Shown here: positions 9,063 to 16,811 of the stretch, piece after piece
How the letters are laid out: each line of letters starts with the position of its first letter
Position numbering within the stretch: the first letter of the stretch is position 1
DNA from: Belnapia sp. F-4-1
GTDB lineage: Bacteria; Pseudomonadota; Alphaproteobacteria; Acetobacterales; Acetobacteraceae
NCBI RefSeq assembly: GCF_000802185.1
Contig: NZ_KN676113.1
Location: 372,001-436,000 of the forward strand
Length of the DNA: 64,000 bases
Direction: 5' to 3'
Program-made: the position numbers and the translations under genes
The notes under the pieces: model-generated
The model's database searches: none
What the model was told of the DNA's origin: nothing
What the model saw: the letters and a program-made list of their open reading frames with translations, nothing else

Positions 9063-10073
9063 CTATCGCGCGCGGGCGATGCAGAAGGCGACGATGCCAG
9101 CCAGCGCGCGGCGCACCGGGCTGTCGGCGAAATGCCCGAGCGCCTCCAGCGCCGCATCGCCATAGGCCTGGGCCCGGGCGACCGTGTCACGCAGCGCGCC
9201 ATGGCGCTGGATGAGGGCCTGGGCGCGGGCGAGGTCGTCCGGCCCCTGCTCCTTTTCCTCCAGCGTGCGGCGCCAGAATTCGCGCTCCGCATCGTCGCCG
9301 CGCTCGAAGGCGAGCAGCACGGGCAGGGTGATCTTGCCCTCGCGGAAATCGTCGCCCACCGTCTTGCCGAGCCGCTCCTGTTCCGCGGCATAGTCGAGCG
9401 CGTCGTCGACGAGCTGGAAGGCGATGCCGAGATTGCGGCCATAGGCCTCGAGCGCCGCCTCCTCCGCCTCCGGCCGCTCGGCGACGACGGCGCCGATGCG
9501 GGTCGCGGCCGCGAAGAGGGCGGCGGTCTTGCCCTCGACCACTTCCAGATACTGCGCCTGGGTCGTCGTGGTGTCGTTCTGGGTGGCCAGCTGCAGCACC
9601 TCGCCCTCGGCGATGGTGGCGGCGGCCTCGGAAAGGATGGCGAGCACCTTCAGGCTGCCATCCGCGACCATCACCTGGAAGGCGCGGGCGAAGAGGAAGT
9701 CGCCGACCAGCACGCTCGGCTTGTTGCCGAACAGCGCATTGGCGCTGGCCTGGCCGCGGCGGAGCGAGCTTTCGTCCACCACGTCGTCATGCAGCAGCGT
9801 CGCGGTGTGGATGAACTCGACGCAGGCAGCCAGCGCCACATGCCTCTCGCCCCGATAGCCGCAGAGCTGCGCGGCGGCGAGGGTCAGCAGCGGCCGCAGC
9901 CGCTTGCCACCGGCAGCGACGATATGCGCGGCAAGCTGCGGGATGAGCGCGACCGGACTGTGCATGCGTTGCACGATGAGCCGGTTGCAAGCTTCGAGAT
10001 CGGTCTGAACCAGCGTTGTGAGCGCGGTCAGCGCATCCTCGGCGCCCTGCGTCGCCGCATCGCTTGCGGGCAT
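9063..10073 (-). CDS. polyprenyl (octaprenyl/decaprenyl) diphosphate synthase
   Basis: A 336-residue trans-prenyltransferase. The first aspartate-rich motif is LLHDDVVDESSLRRG and the second is FQLVDDALDY. GGKRLRPLLTLAAAQLCGY is the substrate-binding lead-in. It makes the long isoprenoid tail of ubiquinone, joined to 4-hydroxybenzoate by UbiA, which is encoded at 45257-46156. The ATG at 10073 (MPASDAATQG) was chosen because upstream in-frame sequence has no family resemblance. Small residues before the first Asp motif fit a long-chain product, but chain length cannot be set by eye. Confidence 0.9.
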   Translation of the reverse strand: MPASDAATQGAEDALTALTTLVQTDLEACNRLIVQRMHSPVALIPQLAAHIVAAGGKRLRPLLTLAAAQLCGYRGERHVALAACVEFIHTATLLHDDVVDESSLRRGQASANALFGNKPSVLVGDFLFARAFQVMVADGSLKVLAILSEAAATIAEGEVLQLATQNDTTTTQAQYLEVVEGKTAALFAAATRIGAVVAERPEAEEAALEAYGRNLGIAFQLVDDALDYAAEQERLGKTVGDDFREGKITLPVLLAFERGDDAEREFWRRTLEEKEQGPDDLARAQALIQRHGALRDTVARAQAYGDAALEALGHFADSPVRRALAGIVAFCIARAR

Positions 10074-10287
10074 GGTCACAGAGGAATCGTCCGGCACAGC
10101 ACGCGCAACCGCTGCCACTTCGCTTGAATCCTGGCTCCGTGCGGGCAGGGCCTCTCGGCGGAATCGCCTGGACGGCCCATTTCGCCCGCCAATACAAAGG
10201 CCGTGGCGGGGCCGCCCCGGCGGCCGGCACCATAGCCATGCCGGCAGATGGCGGCAAGCGCAGGGAAAACAAGGATTTGACGGCAAT

Positions 10288-10500
10288 ATGCGGCTGATCG
10301 CCCAGGGCGTGGACCCGGTTCGCCTCAGTTTCCTCATGGCCCTGCTGCGGGATGCCGGCATCGGCTGCGTGCTGCTCGACCAGCATATCAGCGCGGTCGA
10401 GGGCGGCATCGGCGCCTTCCCCCGGCGGCTCGCCGTCGCCGATGAGGACTGGGAGCACGCCCGTCGCATCCTGCAGGAGGCGGGCGAGGAAGCAGGGTGA
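10288..10500 (+). CDS. DUF2007 small protein
   Basis: A 70-residue protein starting MRLIAQGVDPVRLSFLMALL and containing the DUF2007 pattern of an early helix, then GIGCVLLDQH and a final RRLAVADEDWEHARRIL. Such proteins look like degenerate ferredoxin-like or signal-transduction domains; no activity is known. The gene starts about 215 bases from the divergent polyprenyl synthase and ends overlapping the methyltransferase gene by four bases, so it is translationally coupled to it. Confidence 0.8.
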   Translation: MRLIAQGVDPVRLSFLMALLRDAGIGCVLLDQHISAVEGGIGAFPRRLAVADEDWEHARRILQEAGEEAG

Positions 10501-11237
10501 GCGAGGATCGCACGGAGGACCTGCTGCTCGGCGGGCGCGTCCGGCTGCACCAGCTTCGGCGGGGGCTGCGGGCCGGGCTGGATGCGGTACTGCTCGCCGC
10601 CGGCATCCCGGCCCGGCCCGGCCAAGTGGTGCTGGAGGCCGGCTGCGGCAGCGGGGCCGCCTTCCTTTGCCTCGCGGCGCGGGTGCCGGGGCTCCGCATC
10701 GTCGCCCTGGAGCGGGATGCCGGGCTGGCAGCACTGGCGCGGGAAAATGCCGCCGCCGCCGGCCTCGCCGCCGAGGTGATCGAGGGCGACGTGCGGGACC
10801 GGGCGCTGGCCCGGCGGCTGCCGCCCTGCGACCATGCCTTCGCCAACCCGCCCTTCTGGCCGGGCGGCACGCCGCCGCCGGAGCCGGGCCGCGAGGTGAT
10901 GACGCATGCGACCGGCGAGGCGGCGGGACTCGGCGACTGGGCGCGCTTCCTCGCGGCACCGCTGGCGCGGCGAGGAACACTCAGCCTGATCCTGCCTGCG
11001 GCGCGTCTCGATGCCGGGATGGCGGCGCTGGCCGGGGCAGGCTGCGCCGGGACGCTGCTGCTGCCCTTCTGGCCGCGCGAGGGCGTTGCCGCCAGGCGGG
11101 TGCTGCTCCAGGCCCGACGCGAAAGTCGTGGCCCCGCGCGCATCGCCCCCGGCCTCGTGCTGCACGGGCCTGGCGAAGGCTTCAGCCCGGCGGCGGAGGC
11201 GGTGCTGCGCGACGCAGCCGCCCTCGATCTCAGCTGA
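10497..11237 (+). CDS. class I SAM methyltransferase, tRNA1(Val) adenine-N6 methyltransferase (TrmN6)-like
   Basis: A 246-residue protein that starts at GTG, within the stop of the DUF2007 gene (GTGA overlap). The SAM-binding motif is VLEAGCGSGAAFLCLA and the catalytic NPPF motif is FANPPFWPGG, typical of N6-adenine or glutamine amine methylation. DLLLGGRVRLHQLRRGLRAG at the N-terminus fits TrmN6-type proteins, which read ...QPKxGYRxGxDA. Here the GLRAGLDAVLLAA element is clear. Its 3' end overlaps the convergent hypothetical gene by 8 bases. Confidence 0.82.
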   Translation: MSEDRTEDLLLGGRVRLHQLRRGLRAGLDAVLLAAGIPARPGQVVLEAGCGSGAAFLCLAARVPGLRIVALERDAGLAALARENAAAAGLAAEVIEGDVRDRALARRLPPCDHAFANPPFWPGGTPPPEPGREVMTHATGEAAGLGDWARFLAAPLARRGTLSLILPAARLDAGMAALAGAGCAGTLLLPFWPREGVAARRVLLQARRESRGPARIAPGLVLHGPGEGFSPAAEAVLRDAAALDLS

Positions 11238-11511
11238 TGTTGGTGTCCGGGTGGCGGAGGTGCCACAGCCGCTCATGCGCCGCGACCAGGCTTTCCATGT
11301 TGCGGCGCCGATTGGTGTCGGGCGAGACGGGGCGGCGGGTCAGCATCATCTCGAGGATGCGGAGAAGCTGTTCCGCCACCTCGTAATCGCCCTGGTCGCA
11401 GGCGTGGTGGAAAGCGATCAGGATCTTGTCGGACAGCCGCCGGCTATGCCGCGGCGCGGCGCCCCGGCCTGCCTCCCTCGTGCCGTCCTGATCCGAATCG
11501 TCATCCGCCAT
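11230..11511 (-). CDS. conserved hypothetical alphaproteobacterial protein
   Basis: A 93-residue soluble protein with an acidic, disordered N-terminus (DDDSDQDG) and a helical core SDKILIAFHHACDQGDYEVA followed by EQLLRILEMML. From memory, proteins with this core are widespread in Rhodospirillales, usually near terpenoid or respiratory genes, without a known function. The paired helices resemble a single helix-turn-helix (TPR-like) unit. It is convergent with the TrmN6-like gene, overlapping it by 8 bases, and lies 83 bases downstream of the SCO1 gene on the same strand. Confidence 0.7.
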   Translation of the reverse strand: MADDDSDQDGTREAGRGAAPRHSRRLSDKILIAFHHACDQGDYEVAEQLLRILEMMLTRRPVSPDTNRRRNMESLVAAHERLWHLRHPDTNIS

Positions 11512-11594
11512 GCGTCGTCTCCGCTCGCGGCCGGCGGACCGGCTGCAAAGAACAGGTTAACAAATTTTCCCGGGCTCGGGAATCGTGCTTTGGC

Positions 11595-12278
11595 TCATCC
11601 GGTGGGGCGGCCGATCTGCGCCGCGATCGCGGCGGCGATGGTTTCCGGGCTCTGCTCCGGTCGGAACAGGCTGCGGACCTTGGCATCCGGCCCAACCAGA
11701 TAGATGAAGCTCGAATGGTCCATCAGGTAGTCGGTCATCTCCGGCCGCTGGACCTTGGTGTAGTAGACGCGGTAGCGCCGCGCCGCCTCCGCCACCTGCT
11801 CCGGCGTGCCGGTCAGCCCCTGCATCCGCGGATGGAAGCGGCCCACATAGTCGGTCAGGTGCTGCGGCGTGTCGCGCTGCGGGTCGACGGTGATGAAGAC
11901 CGGCACGACCTTCGCCCCGGCCGGGCCCAGCTGGTCGAGCGCGGCCGCCATGGTGCCGAGCTCCGTCGGGCAGACATCCGGGCAGAAGCTGTAGCCAAAG
12001 TAGATCAGCATCCAGCCGCCGGCATAGTCGCGCTCGGTCACCGTCTTGCCGGATTGATCGGTCAGGCTGAAGGGGCCGCCGAGGGCGAGGCCCGCCGGCA
12101 GCTGCACGCCGCCGGAGGAGACCGGCCCTGCCTCGCCGCCGCCGGAAGCGCCGCCGAGCAACGCGATGAAGGCCTCGCCCACGCCCTGCCCCGGCGCCCG
12201 GCTGACCCAGGCATAGGTCCAGGCACCGCCGAGCAGCAGGATCAGGCCCAGGACGATGAGGCGGATGGCACGAAGCAT
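11595..12278 (-). CDS. SCO1/SenC/PrrC family copper chaperone
   Basis: A 227-residue protein with one N-terminal membrane anchor (residues 4-25) and a periplasmic thioredoxin-like domain. The copper site is complete: FGYSFCPDVCPTELG supplies the CxxxC pair and YLMDHSSFIYLV supplies the histidine. VFITVDPQRDTP is another family hallmark. SCO proteins deliver copper or reduce cysteines for assembly of the CuA centre in cytochrome c oxidase. Heme A synthase CtaA occurs in this window (34.6 kb), consistent with an aa3-type oxidase in this organism. A glycine-rich linker (GGASGGGEAG) follows the anchor. Confidence 0.92.
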   Translation of the reverse strand: MLRAIRLIVLGLILLLGGAWTYAWVSRAPGQGVGEAFIALLGGASGGGEAGPVSSGGVQLPAGLALGGPFSLTDQSGKTVTERDYAGGWMLIYFGYSFCPDVCPTELGTMAAALDQLGPAGAKVVPVFITVDPQRDTPQHLTDYVGRFHPRMQGLTGTPEQVAEAARRYRVYYTKVQRPEMTDYLMDHSSFIYLVGPDAKVRSLFRPEQSPETIAAAIAAQIGRPTG

Positions 12279-12320
12279 GCCATCTCCATAGTCCTCGCCC
12301 CGCGGCGCCGCCAGGGGGGT

Positions 12321-13202
12321 TCAGCCTCCGAGGGCGCGGTCCACCACCTCGGCCAGGCGTTGCAGCCGCGGCACGGCCTCCTGCTGCAGGGCCGCATCAA
12401 GATCCGGCCGGCCGATGACCATGCGCCACACCGCCCGTCCGGCGAGGAAGCCCGAGGCACCCTCGCGGCAGGCCCATTCCACCGCCTGGGGGAAGGCATC
12501 CGGCTCGACACCCGAGGAAAGTACCACCCAGGGCCCCTGCACCGTCCGCGTCAGCTCGGCGCAGGCCCGCCTCACCTCCGCCTCCGAGCCCTTGCCGAAG
12601 AGCGGCATCTCCGCCTTGTAGATATCGGCGCCGCGCCCGCCGAGTTCGCGCGCCGCCGGCAGGATGCCCTCGGCGGTGTTCCAGGGTTGCCCGTCGCGGC
12701 GCCGGCGGCAGACCGGCTCGACGATGCTGGCCAACCCCGCCGCCCGGCAGCGGGCGACGAAATCGTCGACCAGGGCGACGCGCGGCTCCGGCGGCTCGTC
12801 CGGCCGCCAGATGACCAGCAGCTTCATGGCGACGGCGCCCTCCGCCCGCACCTTGGCGGGTACCACCGCCTCGTCGATGCGCGCCTCGGCTACTAGCTCG
12901 CCCGGGCCGGAGATCAACGTGTCGCCGGCCGCGATGAGCGCGCAGCCCGGCGCCACCGCCCGCTCCGCGATCGCCCGGTCCCAGGCGAGCTCGCGGTCGA
13001 GCAGCGCCGCCGAGGCATGCGGCGTCAGCGCCCGCAAGGCGGCCATCTTGAAGTCGGACATCTGCCGGTCCGTCACCGGCCCGTCCTGGAACTCCGCCAT
13101 CATGGCGCGCAGGCCCTCGCGCTGATCCACCGCCAGCATGGCGAAGGCGCCGGACGGCCGGGCGAGAGCGCTGAGATCCGCTTTCTGGGTGCTGCTGTTC
13201 AT
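12321..13202 (-). CDS. class I aldolase of the LacD/YihT group (sulfofructose-1-phosphate or ketose-phosphate aldolase)
   Basis: A 293-residue protein very like E. coli YihT (292 residues) as remembered. Shared elements are SGAFAMLAVDQREGLR, GADIYKAEMPLFGKG, VLSSGVEPDAFPQAVEWA and GASGFLAGRAVW. The K of IYKAEMP is the expected Schiff-base lysine. YihT cleaves 6-deoxy-6-sulfofructose 1-phosphate to DHAP and sulfolactaldehyde; relatives (LacD) cleave tagatose 1,6-bisphosphate. The ATG at 13202 was chosen because AGGAG lies 6 bases upstream; ATG 13205 is also possible. It is the last gene of the minus-strand operon after a PfkB kinase, which would supply its phosphorylated substrate. Confidence 0.82.
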   Translation of the reverse strand: MNSSTQKADLSALARPSGAFAMLAVDQREGLRAMMAEFQDGPVTDRQMSDFKMAALRALTPHASAALLDRELAWDRAIAERAVAPGCALIAAGDTLISGPGELVAEARIDEAVVPAKVRAEGAVAMKLLVIWRPDEPPEPRVALVDDFVARCRAAGLASIVEPVCRRRRDGQPWNTAEGILPAARELGGRGADIYKAEMPLFGKGSEAEVRRACAELTRTVQGPWVVLSSGVEPDAFPQAVEWACREGASGFLAGRAVWRMVIGRPDLDAALQQEAVPRLQRLAEVVDRALGG

Positions 13203-13238
13203 CATGCTCTCCTGCTGCAACCGACGACCCGCACGGGG

Positions 13239-14165
13239 TCAAGCCCATCCCTCGGCCAGCCGCGCCTCGACTGCCGCGCGGTCCGGCATGCCGAGCCAGC
13301 CCCGGCCCCGCTCCGCCTTCAGCGCCGCCACCGCCGTGGCGAAGCGCGCCGCCCCCGGCGCATCCCGCCTCTCGGCCAGGGCGAGCGCATAGGCGCCATG
13401 GAACACGTCGCCGCAGCCCGTGGTGTCGCGCGCGGCGATGCGCGGCGCGGCCAGCGGCACCGCGCCGCCCTCCCGCCACCAGAGGCTGCCCCGCGCCCCG
13501 AGCGTGACGCCGAGCCCGCCCGCTGGGCCGAGCGCCGGCGTGCCGCGGAGCCGCCCCGCCGCCGCGGCAAGACCCGCCGCGGGCTCCTCGATGCCGGTAA
13601 ATTCCACAAGCCCGCGCTGGGAGAAGACCATGTGATCGGTGAGCGGCGCGAGGTCGGCGATGGTGCCCGCAGCCGCCACATCGGCGTCGAGCACCCGTGG
13701 CAGCCCCCGCGCGCCCGCCAAGCGAAACAGGCGCTCCGCCCCGGCCGGCCAGCGCGGATCGGCCAGCGCCGCCCCCGCCCCGTCTAGCCTTTCCTCGGCC
13801 AGGGCCGACTCGCGGGGCAAGCCCTCGCCCGGGAAGACGGCGAGCATCCGCTCGCCCTCCGCATCCACCAGCACGCCGGAGACGGGCGAGTGGCCGCCCG
13901 GCGCCGGCACCACATCCACCAGCTCCACCCCGCAACGCGCCAGCAAGCCGAGCAGCGTCGCCCCTGGCCCGTCGTCGCCGAGCCTGCCATGCCACAGCGC
14001 CGCCCCGCCGAGCGCGGCGATTGCGACCGCCGCCGTCGCCGCCATGCCGCCCCCGGTTTCGCGGAAGCCATGGGAGAGGAACTTCCCCGGCCCCGGCGGC
14101 AGCGCCGACAGTTCCCACACCTGGTCCAGCACCGCGATCCCGACGCAGACCACGCGCCCGGTCAT
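13239..14165 (-). CDS. PfkB-family sugar kinase, YihV (sulfofructose kinase)-like
   Basis: A 308-residue ribokinase-fold protein. The N-terminus VVCVGIAVLDQVWELSALP and GGGMAATAAVAIAALGG parallel E. coli YihV. The catalytic GDVF motif is in ARDTTGCGDVFHGAYALAL, whose aspartate is the base. It phosphorylates a ketose hydroxyl using ATP. The start overlaps the dehydrogenase stop (ATGA) and its product would feed the aldolase encoded 36 bases downstream. PfkB members vary widely in substrate, so sulfofructose is only the nearest remembered match; a plain ketohexose such as tagatose or fructose is a live alternative. Confidence 0.82.
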   Translation of the reverse strand: MTGRVVCVGIAVLDQVWELSALPPGPGKFLSHGFRETGGGMAATAAVAIAALGGAALWHGRLGDDGPGATLLGLLARCGVELVDVVPAPGGHSPVSGVLVDAEGERMLAVFPGEGLPRESALAEERLDGAGAALADPRWPAGAERLFRLAGARGLPRVLDADVAAAGTIADLAPLTDHMVFSQRGLVEFTGIEEPAAGLAAAAGRLRGTPALGPAGGLGVTLGARGSLWWREGGAVPLAAPRIAARDTTGCGDVFHGAYALALAERRDAPGAARFATAVAALKAERGRGWLGMPDRAAVEARLAEGWA

Positions 14166-15130
14166 GCCTTCGGCACCAGCACCGGCTTCAGCCGCTCGCC
14201 GCGGGCGAAGGCGGCTAAGAGCCCTTCCAGCCCGTCGAGCCCAGCCCGGTCATCCACCAGCCGCTCATACTCGGCCCGGTCGGCCCGCAGCAGTTCGAGG
14301 TTCGCCGCGAAATCCCCGATCGGGAAATAGAAGGAGCGCAGCAGGAAGAAGTCCTTCAGCCGGATCGAGCGCGTCTCGGTGATCGACCAGGCGTCGGACT
14401 CGCCAAGCTGGAGGATGACGCCCTCCACGCCGACCGCTTCCAGCGCCACCTGCCGCGCCGCATCCTTCCCCGTCGCCTCGACGACAAGCGCGAAGCGCCC
14501 CGCCTGTGCCGCCTCGGCCGTGATCGGCTCGGCGCCGAGGCTCGCCGCGAAGCCGGCGCGATAGGCGGCCGGATCGACGACCGAGATCGGCCCGAACCCC
14601 ATCCGCCGCAGCACCAGGATGGCGCCGAGCCCGATCGGCCCCGCACCCAGCACCAGCGCCCGCCCGCCCTCCACCACCCGCCGCGCCAGCCTGAGGCCAT
14701 GCGCCGTGGTGCCGATGGTGTCGAGCAGCAGCGGCGCCAGGTGGTCCGGCACGTCGTCCGGCAGCGGCAGCAGGCAGCGCTCCGGCACCGCCACCGCATC
14801 GGCATAGCCGCCCGCCCGCTGCCAGCCGACCAGCTCGCGGCTGTTCCGGCAAAGATGCGTCCGCCCGCTCTCGCAGGCCTCGCAATGCCCGCAGAAGACG
14901 GGGATGTAGACCGCGACGCGCTGCCCGTGCCTTGCATGCCCAGGCTGGTCTACCCGCCCGGCGATCTCATGTCCCGGGGTGAAGGGCCAGCCCTTGCGCA
15001 GAGGCCTGAGGTCGCTGCCGCACAGCGCGCAGGCCGCGACCCGCACCGTCACCTCGCCCTCGGCCGGCGCGGGCTCGGCCGCCTGCTCCACCGTGATCCG
15101 GCCCTCGCCGTGGAAATGCGCCGCCCTCAT
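14162..15130 (-). CDS. zinc-dependent medium-chain alcohol/polyol dehydrogenase
   Basis: A 322-residue MDR protein. Catalytic-zinc ligands are in ACALCGSD and PGHEIAG; the structural zinc lobe is CGHCEACESGRTHLC. The Rossmann motif is ALVLGAGPIGLGAI. The family oxidises secondary alcohols of polyols or sugar acids with NAD(P). It is sandwiched with 4-base overlaps between the second permease and the kinase, so it should act on the imported compound before phosphorylation. It is somewhat shorter than typical sorbitol dehydrogenase (about 345 residues). The exact polyol cannot be inferred. Confidence 0.85.
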   Translation of the reverse strand: MRAAHFHGEGRITVEQAAEPAPAEGEVTVRVAACALCGSDLRPLRKGWPFTPGHEIAGRVDQPGHARHGQRVAVYIPVFCGHCEACESGRTHLCRNSRELVGWQRAGGYADAVAVPERCLLPLPDDVPDHLAPLLLDTIGTTAHGLRLARRVVEGGRALVLGAGPIGLGAILVLRRMGFGPISVVDPAAYRAGFAASLGAEPITAEAAQAGRFALVVEATGKDAARQVALEAVGVEGVILQLGESDAWSITETRSIRLKDFFLLRSFYFPIGDFAANLELLRADRAEYERLVDDRAGLDGLEGLLAAFARGERLKPVLVPKA

Positions 15131-15942
15131 CCCTTCACCGCTCCCGCCGCGAGGCCGCCCACCAGGCGGCGCTGGATCAACAAGGTCAGGATCAAGGGCG
15201 GGGCGGCGATCACCACGGCGGCGGCCATGAGCGCCCCCCAGTTCGTCACGCCCTCGCCCACGAAATTGAAGCTCGCCACGATCGCCGTCTTGCTCTCGAC
15301 GCCCGAGAGCACGAGGGCGAAGAGGAAGTAGTTCCAGGAGAAGACGAAGGCGAGGATCGCCGCCACCACAACCCCCGGCACGATCACCGGCAACACGACG
15401 CGCAGCAGCACCTGATGCGCCCGTGCGCCGTCGATCTGCGCGCTTTCCACCAGCTCGCGCGGCACCGCCTCCAGATAGGGCAGCAGCACCCAGATCGCGA
15501 CCGGCAGGGTGATGACGGCATGCGTCAGGACAAGCACCGTCCGCGTCCCGGTCAGCCCGACGGCGGTGAACATCACCAGCCAGGGCAGCAGGAAGAGCGT
15601 CCCCGGCGCCATGCGGGCGAAGAGCGTCGCCGTCGCCGGCCAGGTCATCCGGTGCCAGGCCATGGCGAAGGCCGCCGGCACGCCGAGCAGGAGGCCGAGC
15701 ACCGTCGAGCCGCCCGCCACGACGAAGCTGTTCCAACTGTAGTCGAGGAAGTCGCTGCGCCCGAACAGCTCGACGAAATTCTCGAGCGTCGGCGTGAAGA
15801 ACAGGCGCGGCGGCAGCGCCGCCACCTCCGTCCGCGTCTTGAAGGCACTGAGCACCACCCAGGCCACCGGCACGACCAGCACCAGCAGCACCGCGCCGAG
15901 TGCCACGGCATCCGCCGCCCGGCCGAGGCGCCGCCCTACCAC
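15127..15942 (-). CDS. ABC sugar transporter permease (MalG type)
   Basis: A 271-residue protein with six predicted membrane segments and the cytoplasmic EAA loop ELVESAQIDGARAHQVLLRV, typical of MalG/UgpE subunits. The GTG start at 15942 overlaps the stop of the first permease (GTGGTAG, seven bases), and its own stop overlaps the dehydrogenase start by four. It pairs with the adjacent MalF-type permease and the binding protein. No ATP-binding subunit is encoded in the operon. Confidence 0.9.
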   Translation of the reverse strand: MVGRRLGRAADAVALGAVLLVLVVPVAWVVLSAFKTRTEVAALPPRLFFTPTLENFVELFGRSDFLDYSWNSFVVAGGSTVLGLLLGVPAAFAMAWHRMTWPATATLFARMAPGTLFLLPWLVMFTAVGLTGTRTVLVLTHAVITLPVAIWVLLPYLEAVPRELVESAQIDGARAHQVLLRVVLPVIVPGVVVAAILAFVFSWNYFLFALVLSGVESKTAIVASFNFVGEGVTNWGALMAAAVVIAAPPLILTLLIQRRLVGGLAAGAVKG

Positions 15943-16811
15943 GTCACTGCCCGCCGCAGCCGCGCGAAGACCAGCACCGAGCCGAAGACGAGGGCCGAGA
16001 GCGTTACCATGATCGCGCTGGCATAGCCGATGTCGAAGAACTCGAAGCCCCGGCGATAGGCGAGGATGTTGAGCGTGGTGCTCGCCGTCCCCGGCCCGCC
16101 CTGCGTCGTGATGTAGATCACGTCGAAGAAGCGCAGCAGGTCGACGCTGCGGAGCACCGCCGCCGTCACCAGCGTCGGCCCGAGCAGCGGCAAGGTCAGC
16201 CGGCGGAAGCGCTGCCAGCCCCGCGCCCCATCGACCTCCGCCGCCTCGAAGACCTCGCCGGGCAGCGAGAGGTAGCCGCCCATGACGATCAGCGCGACGA
16301 AGGGCGTCCACTGCCAGGTGTCGATGGCGGCGACGGTCAGGATCACCGTATCCGGGTCCGACAGCCACAGCCTTGGCGGCAGCCCCATCTGCGCCAGCAA
16401 CCAATTGGCGATGCCGAAGGAGGGGTCGAGGATCACGATCGCCATCATCCCGATCACCACCGGCGGCAGCATGAAGGGCGAGACGAGGATGGTGCGGACG
16501 ATGCCCCGCGCCCGCCGCGTCCGCGCCAGCAAGAGCCCGAGCCAGGTGCCGATGACCAGCTGCGCGACAAGCGAGATGGCGTAGAGCCAAAGCGTCAGCC
16601 GCAGCCCGTTCCAGAAATCCGCATCGCCCGCGAGCCGCGCGTAATTGGCGCCACCGTTCAGCCGCGGCGGTTGGCCGAGCGCCACGTCGCAGAGCGACAG
16701 CCACACCGCATAGCCGAAGGGAAAGACGATCATCACGCCGGCGAAGAGCAACGCCGGCGCCACCATCCAGCGGTAGGAGGTGCTTCTACTGGATCTTCGC
16801 AAGCTCTTCAT
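15936..16811 (-). CDS. ABC sugar transporter permease (MalF type)
   Basis: A 291-residue membrane protein beginning MKSLRRSSRSTSYRWMVAPA. Six hydrophobic segments are apparent, and the EAA loop reads FEAAEVDGARGWQRFRRLTL. The start lies within the last 26 bases of the binding-protein gene; a longer in-frame reading to 17000 is not credible because it overlaps the binding protein deeply with low-complexity arginine-rich sequence. It forms the channel with the following MalG-type permease. Confidence 0.9.
   Translation of the reverse strand: MKSLRRSSRSTSYRWMVAPALLFAGVMIVFPFGYAVWLSLCDVALGQPPRLNGGANYARLAGDADFWNGLRLTLWLYAISLVAQLVIGTWLGLLLARTRRARGIVRTILVSPFMLPPVVIGMMAIVILDPSFGIANWLLAQMGLPPRLWLSDPDTVILTVAAIDTWQWTPFVALIVMGGYLSLPGEVFEAAEVDGARGWQRFRRLTLPLLGPTLVTAAVLRSVDLLRFFDVIYITTQGGPGTASTTLNILAYRRGFEFFDIGYASAIMVTLSALVFGSVLVFARLRRAVTW

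Noticed and set aside
9063-11276. A 737-codon fusion of polyprenyl synthase with upstream sequence
   Set aside because: The N-terminal 400 codons lie opposite the DUF2007 and methyltransferase genes and have no similarity; the real start is 10073.
12321-14165. Plain galactose/tagatose pathway (LacC/LacD)
   Set aside because: Not excluded, but both proteins look closer to YihV/YihT as remembered, and no tagatose-6-phosphate isomerase is present.
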